A stretch of DNA of 21,598 bases from Candidatus Heimdallarchaeota archaeon (GCA_016839985.1 JAEOTG010000136.1:1-21598); one strand, 5' to 3'. Counted from the stretch's first letter, positions 7,813-14,959 are shown. A program made the numbers and translations. The notes: generated by a model from the sequence alone, not told the origin.

Positions 7813-10722
7813 TCAAACTATAGCACGAAGTTCATTTATTATTTCATGTTTCATTTGTTTTCTTAAGATTGGGATGATACCTATCATAGCAGCAGCAAAT
7901 AATGTAATAAACATTATAATAAACGGAACAACATCGATGAATACTGCTAATGAAACTACTTCTCTTGAGATAATTAATGGTTTAATAAATACTAAAAGCA
8001 CCGAGGTTAGTACTAATCCAAGAATGAATCCAATTATTACTGTAGTTACCATGAATATTAATATTTCAAATACTATCATTTTTCTTACATCTTTTTGTTT
8101 TCCACCTAAAGCTAACATCACGGCATTTTCTCGCCTACGTTGTTCCAATATAAAATCTGTAGAGATGATGATATAAACTACTCCTATAACGTTGAGAAAT
8201 ATTGATCCTAACAATAAAGAAATTGTTACAGGAGGAATATAACCTACAAGAAAGTATCCTATATAATCAGGATTAATTTGTGTTGGATTTATTACTACTA
8301 AAGGATTAATCTCCTTTATTTGCTCAATAATTTGTTCCACATCAGCATTCTCTTTAACTGAAGCTAAGAACAAAGTACTATTTCTTTGTTCAATCATTTG
8401 AAGAAAATAATTATCATTGATTAATGCCCATTCATTTGTAACCCTATTCATTTTTGGATCATGACCATGAGCTACACCCAATCCTGGAGCCGAGCTTATT
8501 ATTGATGTTAATCTAAAATCAACATAAAATGGTCCTCCTCTAAAACTTGTAATTGATAATATTTGACCAAGAGAGAATTTAAGTCTATCAACCACAAAGT
8601 CACTTAATATTACGCCTTCCTCCTCATTTGCAAGGGCTGTTAAACCTTCCTCAGCAGTCATACTGACAAAACTATTATCTAACCACTCCCCAATCCGCAG
8701 GAATTTGAGAGGATCAATTCCGAATACTTCCACATCCTGAAATCCAACAGTTGCTTTAGCTGTATAGAATCCAATTGATTCATTTATACCTTCTATACTG
8801 CTTAATGAATTTTCAAAATCTGTTATGTTAACTGGAATTACAGTATCAATCCTTAAATCAGCTCCTTCTCGATACTCATCTTCTAGAATATTGTTCTTTA
8901 TTGTTGAAGAACGGATTGTAAGGAAAGAAGTTAATAAACAGACTATTAAGATTAAGAAGAAAGTAGTATCAGTAAAACTTTTCCGATATCTTCTAATATT
9001 CTTAATAATGAAAAATTTACTCTTCTTGAATATTGAAGAAAGGATAATTTCGCTCTTCTTTAAGAAATAATTTATGCCTAAAGATACGAAATAACAGGTG
9101 AAGAATATTATTCCAACAAAAAGGTAGAGAGAATTGGAACTAGCGGTAATTAATTTAAGATTGAAAGAAAAAGTTTCTTGTTCCAGTTTTAAATAATCTA
9201 TTAAGAGGAATATGAAGCCTGCAATAGTAAGAACAAATGCTGCAATTTTAAGACCCATAGTCAATAATTGTTGACCCTTGCGAGTTACTAACAACGATTC
9301 TTGAATGTCTCTTCTTACAAATGTAATTACATTTAGAAGCGTCCAACCAAGATATATCCCAAGGATTAGTACCGTAAAAATCTCAATATCGTAGAATGAC
9401 ATTTCAAGTTCGTTCAGATATCTGACAAAAAGCGTTGTGTTAAAAACGCTACCATGTCCTACAGATGGTATTATTGCTGCTAACAGGATTCCTGTTCCGA
9501 TACTAATAACTAGCGAGATAATACTAACGAAAAGAAATTCACCAAAGAAGATTCCTATGATTTGACTACTAACTGCACCCTTTGATCTAAGAAAAGCTAT
9601 TTCCTCTCTTCTCCTTCTAACTGTCATATGCGAGGCTAGTACTGTAAGCATAACAGCTGTGGCTATTGTAGGTATAAATAATGTAGTAGATGCAAATGAT
9701 CTTTTATATTCCTCTGTCATAGTTTGAATCTCTTGAGATAAAATATAACAAAACGCATGAAAAAAGCGAATTTCGATTCTTTCTCTTAATGCAAGGAGAT
9801 TATCAGGCATTGAAGTTATACCATCAATTCTAAGTTGTTGTGGGTTCGTTTTTACCAAAAGCCTTGGAAGAATTCCCCATCCATCCATAATGAATAAGTC
9901 CAATGTAGTTAAATCTTCAATTGGGAAAAAGATGGAATCAACTATAATTCCTCCTGATCCTGATGTACCCCCTCCTAATAATCGATCGATTACTGAATTG
10001 TGTCCCACATATTTATAGATCCCAGCAACCGTATAATTGTAAAATTTCGTTTCATCAATATCATAATGAAGCATGTAATGCTCTCCCTCGTCAGTATTGG
10101 GGATTCTTCTTGTAATTGCAACATCAATCTTATAACCTGGTGAAATAGTTTCATTGAAAACTGACTCTAACTGTTTTGCTTGGGTATAACTTATTAAAAT
10201 CTCTCCTGAATTCAACTCACTTTTTCCTTCTATCTCTAGATTTAACTTTATTCTATTTAGAGAACGGGATGGCACTACAAAACCAGAAGATAAGGACAAA
10301 GGATTAGTCATGTTTTCTTGATTATCCTCTGGGTACCATCTATAAGTGTCGTTCTTATCATCAAAATTGAATAAAGCAACAGATGGATATAGCCAATCTA
10401 CTTGTTCTACAACAGTATCTTGTGATACATAAGTGTAAACTTCATCCATTGAATGCGTTAAGAAAGATGTGATATACATCTCATAATCCAAAGTATCAAT
10501 ATAATCGTCTGCAATAATCTTCTCTGAAGTGTGAGTCCATATAGATGCTGTGTATAGCACTGAAAGCGAAAAAATCAGACCCAAAATTACAATTAATGTG
10601 CTTCTCTTTCTATTACTAATATTCTTTAAGATTAATCGAATATTAAATGAGAAAATATAGAACATCTTTCTGAAAAATGATTCATCGTTTTCAGTGTCTT
10701 TAGTATTATCAAAATTTGTCAT
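7813..10722 (-). CDS. ABC transporter permease, FtsX/MacB-like, two FtsX domains
   Basis: The 969-residue membrane protein has a cytosolic N-terminus, a first transmembrane helix near 40-62 (STLIVILGLIFSLSVLY), a large external domain (about 65-345), then an FtsX-type block of helices about 350-475, two further helices about 490-555, a helix near 590 (TTFFLILIVCLLTSFL), a second external domain (about 610-835) and a final FtsX-type block (about 838-960). This two-FtsX layout is typical of archaeal and Gram-positive mechanotransmission exporters or lipoprotein/peptide-handling ABC systems rather than small-solute importers. Its ATG overlaps the stop of the ATPase gene (ATGA), so both are made together. 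The substrate cannot be deduced. The external domains lack a motif I recognise. Confidence is high for the family, low for the substrate. Confidence 0.9.
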   Translation of the reverse strand: MTNFDNTKDTENDESFFRKMFYIFSFNIRLILKNISNRKRSTLIVILGLIFSLSVLYTASIWTHTSEKIIADDYIDTLDYEMYITSFLTHSMDEVYTYVSQDTVVEQVDWLYPSVALFNFDDKNDTYRWYPEDNQENMTNPLSLSSGFVVPSRSLNRIKLNLEIEGKSELNSGEILISYTQAKQLESVFNETISPGYKIDVAITRRIPNTDEGEHYMLHYDIDETKFYNYTVAGIYKYVGHNSVIDRLLGGGTSGSGGIIVDSIFFPIEDLTTLDLFIMDGWGILPRLLVKTNPQQLRIDGITSMPDNLLALRERIEIRFFHAFCYILSQEIQTMTEEYKRSFASTTLFIPTIATAVMLTVLASHMTVRRRREEIAFLRSKGAVSSQIIGIFFGEFLFVSIISLVISIGTGILLAAIIPSVGHGSVFNTTLFVRYLNELEMSFYDIEIFTVLILGIYLGWTLLNVITFVRRDIQESLLVTRKGQQLLTMGLKIAAFVLTIAGFIFLLIDYLKLEQETFSFNLKLITASSNSLYLFVGIIFFTCYFVSLGINYFLKKSEIILSSIFKKSKFFIIKNIRRYRKSFTDTTFFLILIVCLLTSFLTIRSSTIKNNILEDEYREGADLRIDTVIPVNITDFENSLSSIEGINESIGFYTAKATVGFQDVEVFGIDPLKFLRIGEWLDNSFVSMTAEEGLTALANEEEGVILSDFVVDRLKFSLGQILSITSFRGGPFYVDFRLTSIISSAPGLGVAHGHDPKMNRVTNEWALINDNYFLQMIEQRNSTLFLASVKENADVEQIIEQIKEINPLVVINPTQINPDYIGYFLVGYIPPVTISLLLGSIFLNVIGVVYIIISTDFILEQRRRENAVMLALGGKQKDVRKMIVFEILIFMVTTVIIGFILGLVLTSVLLVFIKPLIISREVVSLAVFIDVVPFIIMFITLFAAAMIGIIPILRKQMKHEIINELRAIV

Positions 10723-11471
10723 TTTACATCACGTTCTAACTTATATTCAAAGATAATACTATCGTAATCAATTTCTTCAATATTAGTTATTTCTGTTTCT
10801 GAAACAACTCCTTTCTGAATAATCAATAGTCTAGTAGCTATTCTTGCTAAATAGGGATCATGAGTGGTATAAATCATTGTCATCTTATTCTTCTTAGAAA
10901 GGTCTAGAAGCAAATTCATAATAACGTCTCCAGTTTTACTGTCTAAAGTCCCAGTAGGTTCATCAGCAATTAGAATTGATGGAGAATTAGCAACAGCTCT
11001 TGCTACGCAAACTCTTTGTTTTTCTCCAGAACTAAGTTCTTCTGGGTGATTCAATGCTTTGGTTCCTAAACCAACTTTATTCAAGAGTTCAAGTGCTTTT
11101 TCTTTAGCCTCCTCTTCTTCCTTTTTCATAAGCAATATGGGTACCATAACATTTTCTAAAGCTGTTAGATGTTCCATAAGGTGAAAATCTTGAAAAATAA
11201 AACCTATTTCTTTGAGTCTATAATCATATAAATCGGTTGTATCCCATTTACTGATGTCTTCTCCCCCATAAGATATTTTACCTGAGGTGGGTTTATCCAG
11301 GCCTGCTAATAAATTAAGAGTAGTAGTTTTACCTGAGCCAGAAGTTCCTAAAAGGCATACAATCTCTCCCTTTTCAATCTGAAAACTTGCTCCACGTAAG
11401 ACAGCCAAATCTTCTGCTTTTGAAGTAAAAACTTTAAACAGATTGTCAATAGATATGAAAGTCTCGCCCAT
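10719..11471 (-). CDS. ABC transporter ATP-binding protein (LolD/MacB type)
   Basis: The 250-residue ATPase powers the coupled FtsX-like permease. All motifs are present: Walker A GTSGSGKT (42-49), Q-loop Gln94, signature LSSGE (146-150), Walker B ILIADE with Asp170/Glu171, D-loop TLD (175-177) and H-loop His204. The sequence around the signature and the absence of extra domains place it in the LolD/MacB/FtsE-like group. An insertion of Glu/Lys after helix one (MKKEEEEAKEKA) and a 25-residue acidic C-terminal tail are mild extras. A TTTAAGTG element on the reverse strand 26-33 nt before the ATG suggests a leaderless start of its own, although it may also be read from the upstream reverse genes. 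Confidence 0.95.
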   Translation of the reverse strand: MGETFISIDNLFKVFTSKAEDLAVLRGASFQIEKGEIVCLLGTSGSGKTTTLNLLAGLDKPTSGKISYGGEDISKWDTTDLYDYRLKEIGFIFQDFHLMEHLTALENVMVPILLMKKEEEEAKEKALELLNKVGLGTKALNHPEELSSGEKQRVCVARAVANSPSILIADEPTGTLDSKTGDVIMNLLLDLSKKNKMTMIYTTHDPYLARIATRLLIIQKGVVSETEITNIEEIDYDSIIFEYKLERDVK

Positions 11472-11496
11472 GTAACCAACAATTACTTTTTGTAAG

Positions 11497-11504
11497 CACT
11501 TAAA
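11497..11504 (-). promoter_or_regulatory. TATA-like element for the ABC ATPase-permease pair
   Basis: On the reverse strand this reads TTTAAGTG inside AATAATTTAAGTGC, centred about 29 nt before the ATG at 11471. It lies in the 45-bp gap between the microprotein stop and the ATPase start, so the ABC pair may have an independent promoter. Confidence 0.4.
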
Positions 11505-11516
11505 TTATTTTGGATT

Positions 11517-11684
11517 TCAAGCTAATAGATCAATCAGATACCAAATAACCACAACTATGAAAATAAACAAAATTCCTAAAAATATTTTCCCTCGATCTCT
11601 ACCACTACTTTCTTCTGTGTCTGAACTTGGAATATCATCTAAATTTTCCTCATTATTTTCTGTTTTTTCACTATCCGGTTCCAT
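11517..11684 (-). CDS. 55-residue tail-anchored microprotein
   Basis: A short frame, easily missed by gene callers, encodes 55 residues: a strongly acidic, Ser/Asn-rich N-terminal half (MEPDSEKTENNEENL), a basic hinge (GRDRGK, about 28-33) and one C-terminal transmembrane helix (about 34-54, FLGILFIFIVVVIWYLIDLL) ending just before the stop. The positive-inside rule predicts a cytosolic N-terminus, that is a tail-anchored topology. A GAGG Shine-Dalgarno-like site lies about nine bases before the ATG and an in-frame stop closes the frame upstream. It has the size and layout of Sec61-beta-like proteins but lacks their conserved sequence. It lies between the DUF151 gene and the ABC pair on the same strand and could be an accessory of the transporter. 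Composition and topology support a real gene. Confidence 0.65.
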   Translation of the reverse strand: MEPDSEKTENNEENLDDIPSSDTEESSGRDRGKIFLGILFIFIVVVIWYLIDLLA

Positions 11685-11777
11685 GCTTATTCCTCTATTA
11701 TTGCGGTTATTTGTTCTTTATCAGAATTAATGATATCTGTTTCTTTTCTTCTTTATATTTCTAACTCAACTAAAGAA

Positions 11778-12260
11778 TTAAACATTTCTCTTGCTTTCAG
11801 GAGATTTAATAATTGAACTTGACACATATATGTCCGTTCCAGCAATTAAAGCTAATAATGTTGCGTGGCTAGGAATTAATTGAAAACGTTGTATTTCTGA
11901 AAAACCTTCAAGTCGAATTTCTACTGTTGCTTGATATGCATTAGAATACGGGATTACAGAATCGATAATGATTTTGTCAATAACGCATATTTCAGGGACC
12001 AATTCAGCTATTGTAAGCCGAGAATCTGCTCCTTCAACTGCATTAATCTTCCTAGCAATTTCTATAGCAATTGAAACAGGAATGTTAGTCATTAAGAAAT
12101 TCTCCCCATTTTCTAATTCAAAATTTAAAAGTGGTATCTCTGGAAAATAACCTCTACTTTCTTCATCCTCAGAAAGTGGTATGTCTGGAGTAGCTGTTAA
12201 AACTTCCACTTTAATTACTTTGAAGAGTTCAAATTCTTCAGAACGGGAGTTTTTCTCCAT
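11778..12260 (-). CDS. DUF151 / bifunctional-nuclease (BFN) domain protein
   Basis: The 160-residue product matches the BFN/DUF151 pattern (COG1259): a strand-rich N-terminus, the segment LLNFELENGENFLMTNIPVS where members have a leucine/gly loop before LPIWIG, a helix SIAIEIARKIN corresponding to EAxAIA, and a C-terminal IPSHATLLALIAGTDIYVS corresponding to the RPSDAIALALR-x-x-x-PIYV signature. The Arg and Asp of that signature are replaced here (IPSHAT), so the match is to the fold more than to the catalytic residues. The family was named from plant proteins with nuclease activity; biochemical function in archaea is unsettled. A TGTATATAG element 18-25 nt upstream of the ATG suggests a leaderless transcript. 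It is the first gene of the reverse cluster leading to the ABC transporter. Confidence 0.7.
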   Translation of the reverse strand: MEKNSRSEEFELFKVIKVEVLTATPDIPLSEDEESRGYFPEIPLLNFELENGENFLMTNIPVSIAIEIARKINAVEGADSRLTIAELVPEICVIDKIIIDSVIPYSNAYQATVEIRLEGFSEIQRFQLIPSHATLLALIAGTDIYVSSSIIKSPESKRNV

Positions 12261-12271
12261 GTGAAAACAGA

Positions 12272-12285
12272 CTTTTCTATATACA
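12272..12285 (-). promoter_or_regulatory. TATA-like element for the DUF151 gene
   Basis: The reverse strand reads TGTATATAGAAAAG, with the TATATA core about 20-25 nt before the ATG at 12260. This spacing predicts a leaderless mRNA. The divergent ECF-S gene has its own AT-rich candidates (TTTAATATAAG at 12319-12329 and TTTATTATTATAT at 12347-12359). Confidence 0.45.
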
Positions 12286-12404
12286 AAAATGTTGAGTTAG
12301 TTTCCAGAAAATGAAATGTTTAATATAAGATAAGAAAGGAAAATATTTTATTATTATATGCCATCCTAAGTTAAACCAAGTAGCATGAATAACAGGTTGT
12401 ACTA

Positions 12405-13058
12405 ATGAAAAGAAGGAAAATTCCTGAGAAAAAGTCCAAAGCTAATATTGAAACTATTCTTAAGTTATCTGTATCAGCATCTTTAGCAAGTCTAGGAATT
12501 ATTCTATCTGCTATAGTGGTTTATATCCCAAATATTGAGTTTATATCAGTAACAATCTTCCTAATTGCTCTCCTTTTTGGTCATTATTATGGAGTAATAA
12601 CAGCTGTTGCAATAACCATTGTGTATGAGTTTTTTGTAACTTCAATTTATGGTTCTGCAGGACTCTTAATTTTCTTCAAACTATTTTGTTATATTAGTCT
12701 GGCTTTAATTGCTGGTTTAGGAAGAAAACATTTTCTAAAGCTTTCATTTTGGGAACTTGGAATTTTTGGATCACTATTTGCACTAGCTTATGATATTATT
12801 ACAACCTTAGGAGCTCAATTGATAATTCTTCAATCACAAATAACTCTTCATTATATATTTCTCGTTCTCATCACAGGAATACCATTTACAATTATCCATT
12901 TTCTAGGTAATTTCGCTCTGTTTAGTTTAACCAGAAACTCTATCAAATGGATTGTTTCAGCTTTCAGACATAGGGGAATAAAACTGTTGATGATTCCAGT
13001 TTTTATGGAAACTAAAGAAGATTCAATACTTCAGCAGAAGGTAATTCAAAATGAATAA
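12405..13058 (+). CDS. ECF-type transporter substrate-binding (S) component
   Basis: The 217-residue protein has a basic N-terminus and about six transmembrane helices: roughly 28-48, 50-66, 68-88, 92-112, 118-140 and 148-175. The pattern of an Ala/Gly-rich first helix (LSVSASLASLGIILSAIVVY), a central GHYYGVITAVAITIVYEF segment and a C-terminal helix with FTIIHFLGNF is that of ECF transporter S components, which bind one vitamin or metal and dock with a shared EcfA-EcfA'-EcfT energizing module. No EcfA or EcfT is present in the window, as is usual for group II systems. It overlaps the DUF4430 gene by eight bases, so they are co-translated. That partner suggests a corrinoid as substrate, but this is inference. 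The start is the only nearby in-frame ATG and has a weak AGGTTG site. Confidence 0.75.
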   Translation: MKRRKIPEKKSKANIETILKLSVSASLASLGIILSAIVVYIPNIEFISVTIFLIALLFGHYYGVITAVAITIVYEFFVTSIYGSAGLLIFFKLFCYISLALIAGLGRKHFLKLSFWELGIFGSLFALAYDIITTLGAQLIILQSQITLHYIFLVLITGIPFTIIHFLGNFALFSLTRNSIKWIVSAFRHRGIKLLMIPVFMETKEDSILQQKVIQNE

Positions 13059-13473
13059 AACTAGAATTTTCTTTCTAAGTTTTGCCATTCTTAGTATTGT
13101 ACTTCTAAGTACAGGTCTATTCTTCTATGTAAAATATAGAACAACAACCAACAACAATGATGACATTATGGTGTTAGCAATTATTGATTATGGAACACTA
13201 AAACTGGATAATTATGAAGAACATAATGTCTCAACTACTAAAGGAAATTCAGCTCTTCAAGTTTTCAATAAAATTGCGACATTGAATTTAGTTAATTATT
13301 CATTTGGTGTATATGTTAAAGGAGTAAATGGTTATACTGAGCAATTTCCAAATTATTGGGCTTTTTACTATTATAATCCTGAACTTCAAGTATGGAGCTA
13401 CTCAGAAATTGGAGTCGGTAATTATTTTGTAGAAGACGGAGATCAGATAAAGTTGATGTATACAAGTCAATAA
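13051..13473 (+). CDS. Membrane-anchored DUF4430 (transcobalamin-like) domain protein
   Basis: The 140-residue protein has one N-terminal uncleaved-looking membrane helix (about 6-27, FFLSFAILSIVLLSTGLFFY) followed by an external DUF4430 domain. Diagnostic features are ALQVFNKIA (alpha element), YVKGVNGY near 90-97, the aromatic WAFYYYNPE near 105-113, the conserved VGNYFVEDGDQIKLMYT end. DUF4430 resembles the C-terminal beta domain of transcobalamin and intrinsic factor, which helps hold cobalamin; in prokaryotes it is found in surface proteins near ECF-type transporters. There is no lipobox cysteine, so anchoring is by the N-terminal helix. Coupled to the S component upstream, it is a plausible extracellular capture domain. 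The family call is good; the ligand is inferred. Confidence 0.75.
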   Translation: MNKTRIFFLSFAILSIVLLSTGLFFYVKYRTTTNNNDDIMVLAIIDYGTLKLDNYEEHNVSTTKGNSALQVFNKIATLNLVNYSFGVYVKGVNGYTEQFPNYWAFYYYNPELQVWSYSEIGVGNYFVEDGDQIKLMYTSQ

Positions 13474-13533
13474 ACGGAAAAACACCTAACAATAGTACAA
13501 AAAAATGAATAAGAAAAAATAAGGTGAAAACGA

Positions 13534-13923
13534 ATGACTGTGGAATCTCGACGATTCATACTAATTACATTTCTAACTAAGCGATCTATTGAATATGCAA
13601 TATTACCTGTTTTACTCTTTAGTTATTTAATAGGGTGGTTTTATCAAAACTCAGATTTAGAAATGAACTTGTTTCTTCCCGAAAACGGGGGAGGGTCGAT
13701 ACAGTTTGCTGAAGGATTTATGCTTGTTTCTATCACTGCAATCAGTGGTGCATTTATTGTCTTCGCTTTAAAATTTAATCTACTTAAAATCATAAAGATA
13801 TTTTTTTCATTTGGACTTTTTGTTTCTTCAACAAGTGTCTTCTGGTTACATGCATACTTCATTAAAATATACAAAACTGATATAACAAGTTTTTATGGTA
13901 TAATTAGTGCTGAAATAGTATAA
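13534..13923 (+). CDS. N-terminal part of a presenilin-family (A22) membrane protease, ended by an in-frame TAA
   Basis: These 129 residues correspond to the region before the catalytic helices of archaeal presenilin/signal-peptide-peptidase homologues (COG3389-like). Three transmembrane helices are visible (about 18-36, 62-82 and 88-110) and a fourth begins near 118 (FYGIISAEIV) and is cut by TAA at 13921. No catalytic aspartate is in this part. AAGGTGA (13521-13527) is a good Shine-Dalgarno site about six bases before ATG 13534. The downstream 13948-14433 frame is the same reading frame and supplies the remainder, so this is best read as one gene interrupted by stops; alternatively the two parts are made separately and assemble. 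The gene follows the ECF-S/DUF4430 pair by 60 bp and may belong to that operon. Confidence 0.65.
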   Translation: MTVESRRFILITFLTKRSIEYAILPVLLFSYLIGWFYQNSDLEMNLFLPENGGGSIQFAEGFMLVSITAISGAFIVFALKFNLLKIIKIFFSFGLFVSSTSVFWLHAYFIKIYKTDITSFYGIISAEIV

Positions 13924-13947
13924 GGAGTTTTCGTTGGTATATAAGGA
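13921..13947 (+). other. Two in-frame TAA codons inside the presenilin-like gene
   Basis: TAA occurs at 13921-13923 and again at 13942-13944, both in the frame shared by the flanking parts and both inside the identical octamer TATAAGGA (13919-13926 and 13940-13947). The codons between them give GVFVGI, hydrophobic and helix-compatible, whereas the two other frames give charged residues. Reading through both stops would yield about 299 codons, near the length of characterised archaeal presenilin homologues (about 300). No shift or deletion is needed. Confidence 0.8.
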
Positions 13948-14433
13948 ATGACTGCATGTTTTCTTTTTATATTTGAAAAAGGAAAACAGTTTCTAAGAAA
14001 CGCTATTATTTTGATATTAGGCATAGCTATTGGATCAATATTTGGTTTAATTATGCACTATATTACGTTTTTAACCTTAATTATTCTCATTTCACTTTTT
14101 GATATTTATTCCGTTTTTAGAGGACCAATTAGTAAAATATTCCAAAAAACCAATATCTCATTCACAACCGAAAAACCTATCTTTCATGAAAAGACAGTAG
14201 CTATAGGAATTGGAGATTTTATTTTTTATTCCTCCGTGGTAACTTTTTTTACAAGAGAACTTGGATTAGCTTTAGGTTTTGGTTCTATAATCTGTCTTTT
14301 AGTAGGAGTAAAAGTAACAGAGAAAATGTTGTTGAAATATGGTAAATTCCCTGGTCTTCCACTTCCTGTTTTTTTTGCTTTAGCTCTTGTAGGAATAGGT
14401 TGGTTAGTAGATTTGTATCTATTGGCATTCTGA
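13948..14433 (+). CDS. C-terminal catalytic part of the presenilin-family (A22) protease
   Basis: The 161 residues contain both aspartates of the intramembrane aspartyl protease site: Asp52 in LISLFDIYSVF (family motif YD in TM6; here Phe-Asp) and Asp90 in GIGDFIFYSS (family GxGD in TM7), and a GLPLP segment near 134-138 corresponding to the PAL region. Helices are near 1-10 (end of TM4), 17-39, 40-57, 83-101, 104-123 and 134-158. Family members cut substrates within the membrane and clear signal-peptide-like remnants. If ATG 13948 is the start, AAGGA abuts it with no spacing, a poor initiation site; AAGGAG at 13922 is 20 bases away. Thus translation would be by read-through or by re-initiation after the upstream stop. 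Alone it lacks TM1-TM3, so activity is doubtful. Confidence 0.65.
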   Translation: MTACFLFIFEKGKQFLRNAIILILGIAIGSIFGLIMHYITFLTLIILISLFDIYSVFRGPISKIFQKTNISFTTEKPIFHEKTVAIGIGDFIFYSSVVTFFTRELGLALGFGSIICLLVGVKVTEKMLLKYGKFPGLPLPVFFALALVGIGWLVDLYLLAF

Positions 14434-14477
14434 CGTTATTGAAAAAAATCGGATTTTCTGTAACAAAAATCAAAAGG

Positions 14478-14485
14478 TTTAAAAT
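14478..14485 (+). promoter_or_regulatory. TATA box for uS19
   Basis: TTTAAAAT, preceded by the purine-rich AAAAGG that fits a BRE, is centred about 38 nt before the GTG start at 14520, predicting a leader of roughly ten bases without a Shine-Dalgarno sequence. Confidence 0.55.
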
Positions 14486-14519
14486 GAGTGTCAAGGGGTA
14501 TTGATTCGGTCGAAAAACA

Positions 14520-14933
14520 GTGTCATCGAGAAAATTCAGATACAGAGGACATTCAATAGATGAACTAAAGCAGATGAGTATGGATGAGGTATTAGACTTA
14601 CTACCTTCTCGAAGAAGAAGAAGCTTATCTCGCCAAGAATTTTGGACTCCCAGGAGGAAAAAACTTTTGGAAGACATAAGAAGAGCCATTGAATCCCAAG
14701 AAAAAGGAGAAAGAACTGTAGTACGAACACATGTCAGAGATATGCCGATCTTACCAGAAATGGTTGGAGCAATAGTTGGAGTATATAATGGTAAAGAGTT
14801 TATAGAGGTTGAAATTCAACCACAAATGATTGGACATCTATTAGGAGAGTTCAGTCCTTCCACCAAAATAGTAAGACATGGAGCACCTGGAATTGGAGCA
14901 ACAAGATCTTCTCTTTATGTACCCTTAAAATAG
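14520..14933 (+). CDS. rpsS: Small-subunit ribosomal protein uS19
   Basis: uS19 is a head protein of the 30S subunit that contacts uS13 and tRNA. The 137 residues are of archaeal/eukaryotic type: an N-terminal FRYRGHSIDELKQMSMDEV, a basic LLPSRRRRSLSR stretch, then the core with VVRTHVRDMPILPEMVG, the GVYNGKEFIEVEI strand and the conserved C-terminus GEFSPSTKIVRHGAPGIGAT. An in-frame TGA at 14502 leaves GTG 14520 as the only reasonable start. In most archaea this gene lies between those of uL2 and uL22 in the S10-type cluster; here the neighbours are a membrane protease and a PadR regulator, so it is a stand-alone copy. Identification is certain; whether another copy exists elsewhere cannot be seen. 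Confidence 0.97.
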   Translation: MSSRKFRYRGHSIDELKQMSMDEVLDLLPSRRRRSLSRQEFWTPRRKKLLEDIRRAIESQEKGERTVVRTHVRDMPILPEMVGAIVGVYNGKEFIEVEIQPQMIGHLLGEFSPSTKIVRHGAPGIGATRSSLYVPLK

Positions 14934-14959
14934 CAATTTTCTCATCTTTTCTACTGAAA

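Noticed and set aside
7874..9070. Forward open frames inside the ABC permease gene
   Set aside because: They are antisense to an intact 969-residue permease and give Ile/Thr/Asn-rich low-complexity proteins with no domain.
11517..11684. Sec61-beta/SecG identity for the microprotein
   Set aside because: Size and tail-anchored layout fit, but the conserved residues before and within the Sec61-beta helix are missing and the N-terminus is far more acidic than usual.
12286..12404. A cobalamin riboswitch before the ECF-S gene
   Set aside because: The 120-bp AT-rich spacer lacks a B12-box-like sequence or strong stems; it appears to hold only promoter elements.
13900..13965. A double frameshift as explanation of the broken presenilin-like gene
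   Set aside because: The other two frames across the junction encode charged residues (such as YKEF and RSFRWYIRN) and meet stops soon; the zero frame encodes GVFVGI, fitting a membrane helix, and the flanking parts are in the same frame.
14434..14519. A tRNA or small RNA in the spacer before uS19, and AAAATC-G-GATTTT as a terminator hairpin
   Set aside because: No T-loop or cloverleaf elements are present; the palindrome has a one-base loop and cannot fold as a hairpin, so it is at most a weak protein site.
14285..14730. Reverse-strand open frames over the protease 3' end and uS19
   Set aside because: They lie opposite well-supported genes, are low-complexity Leu/Phe/Ser-rich as expected for antisense of AT-rich coding DNA, and have no promoter or ribosome binding site.
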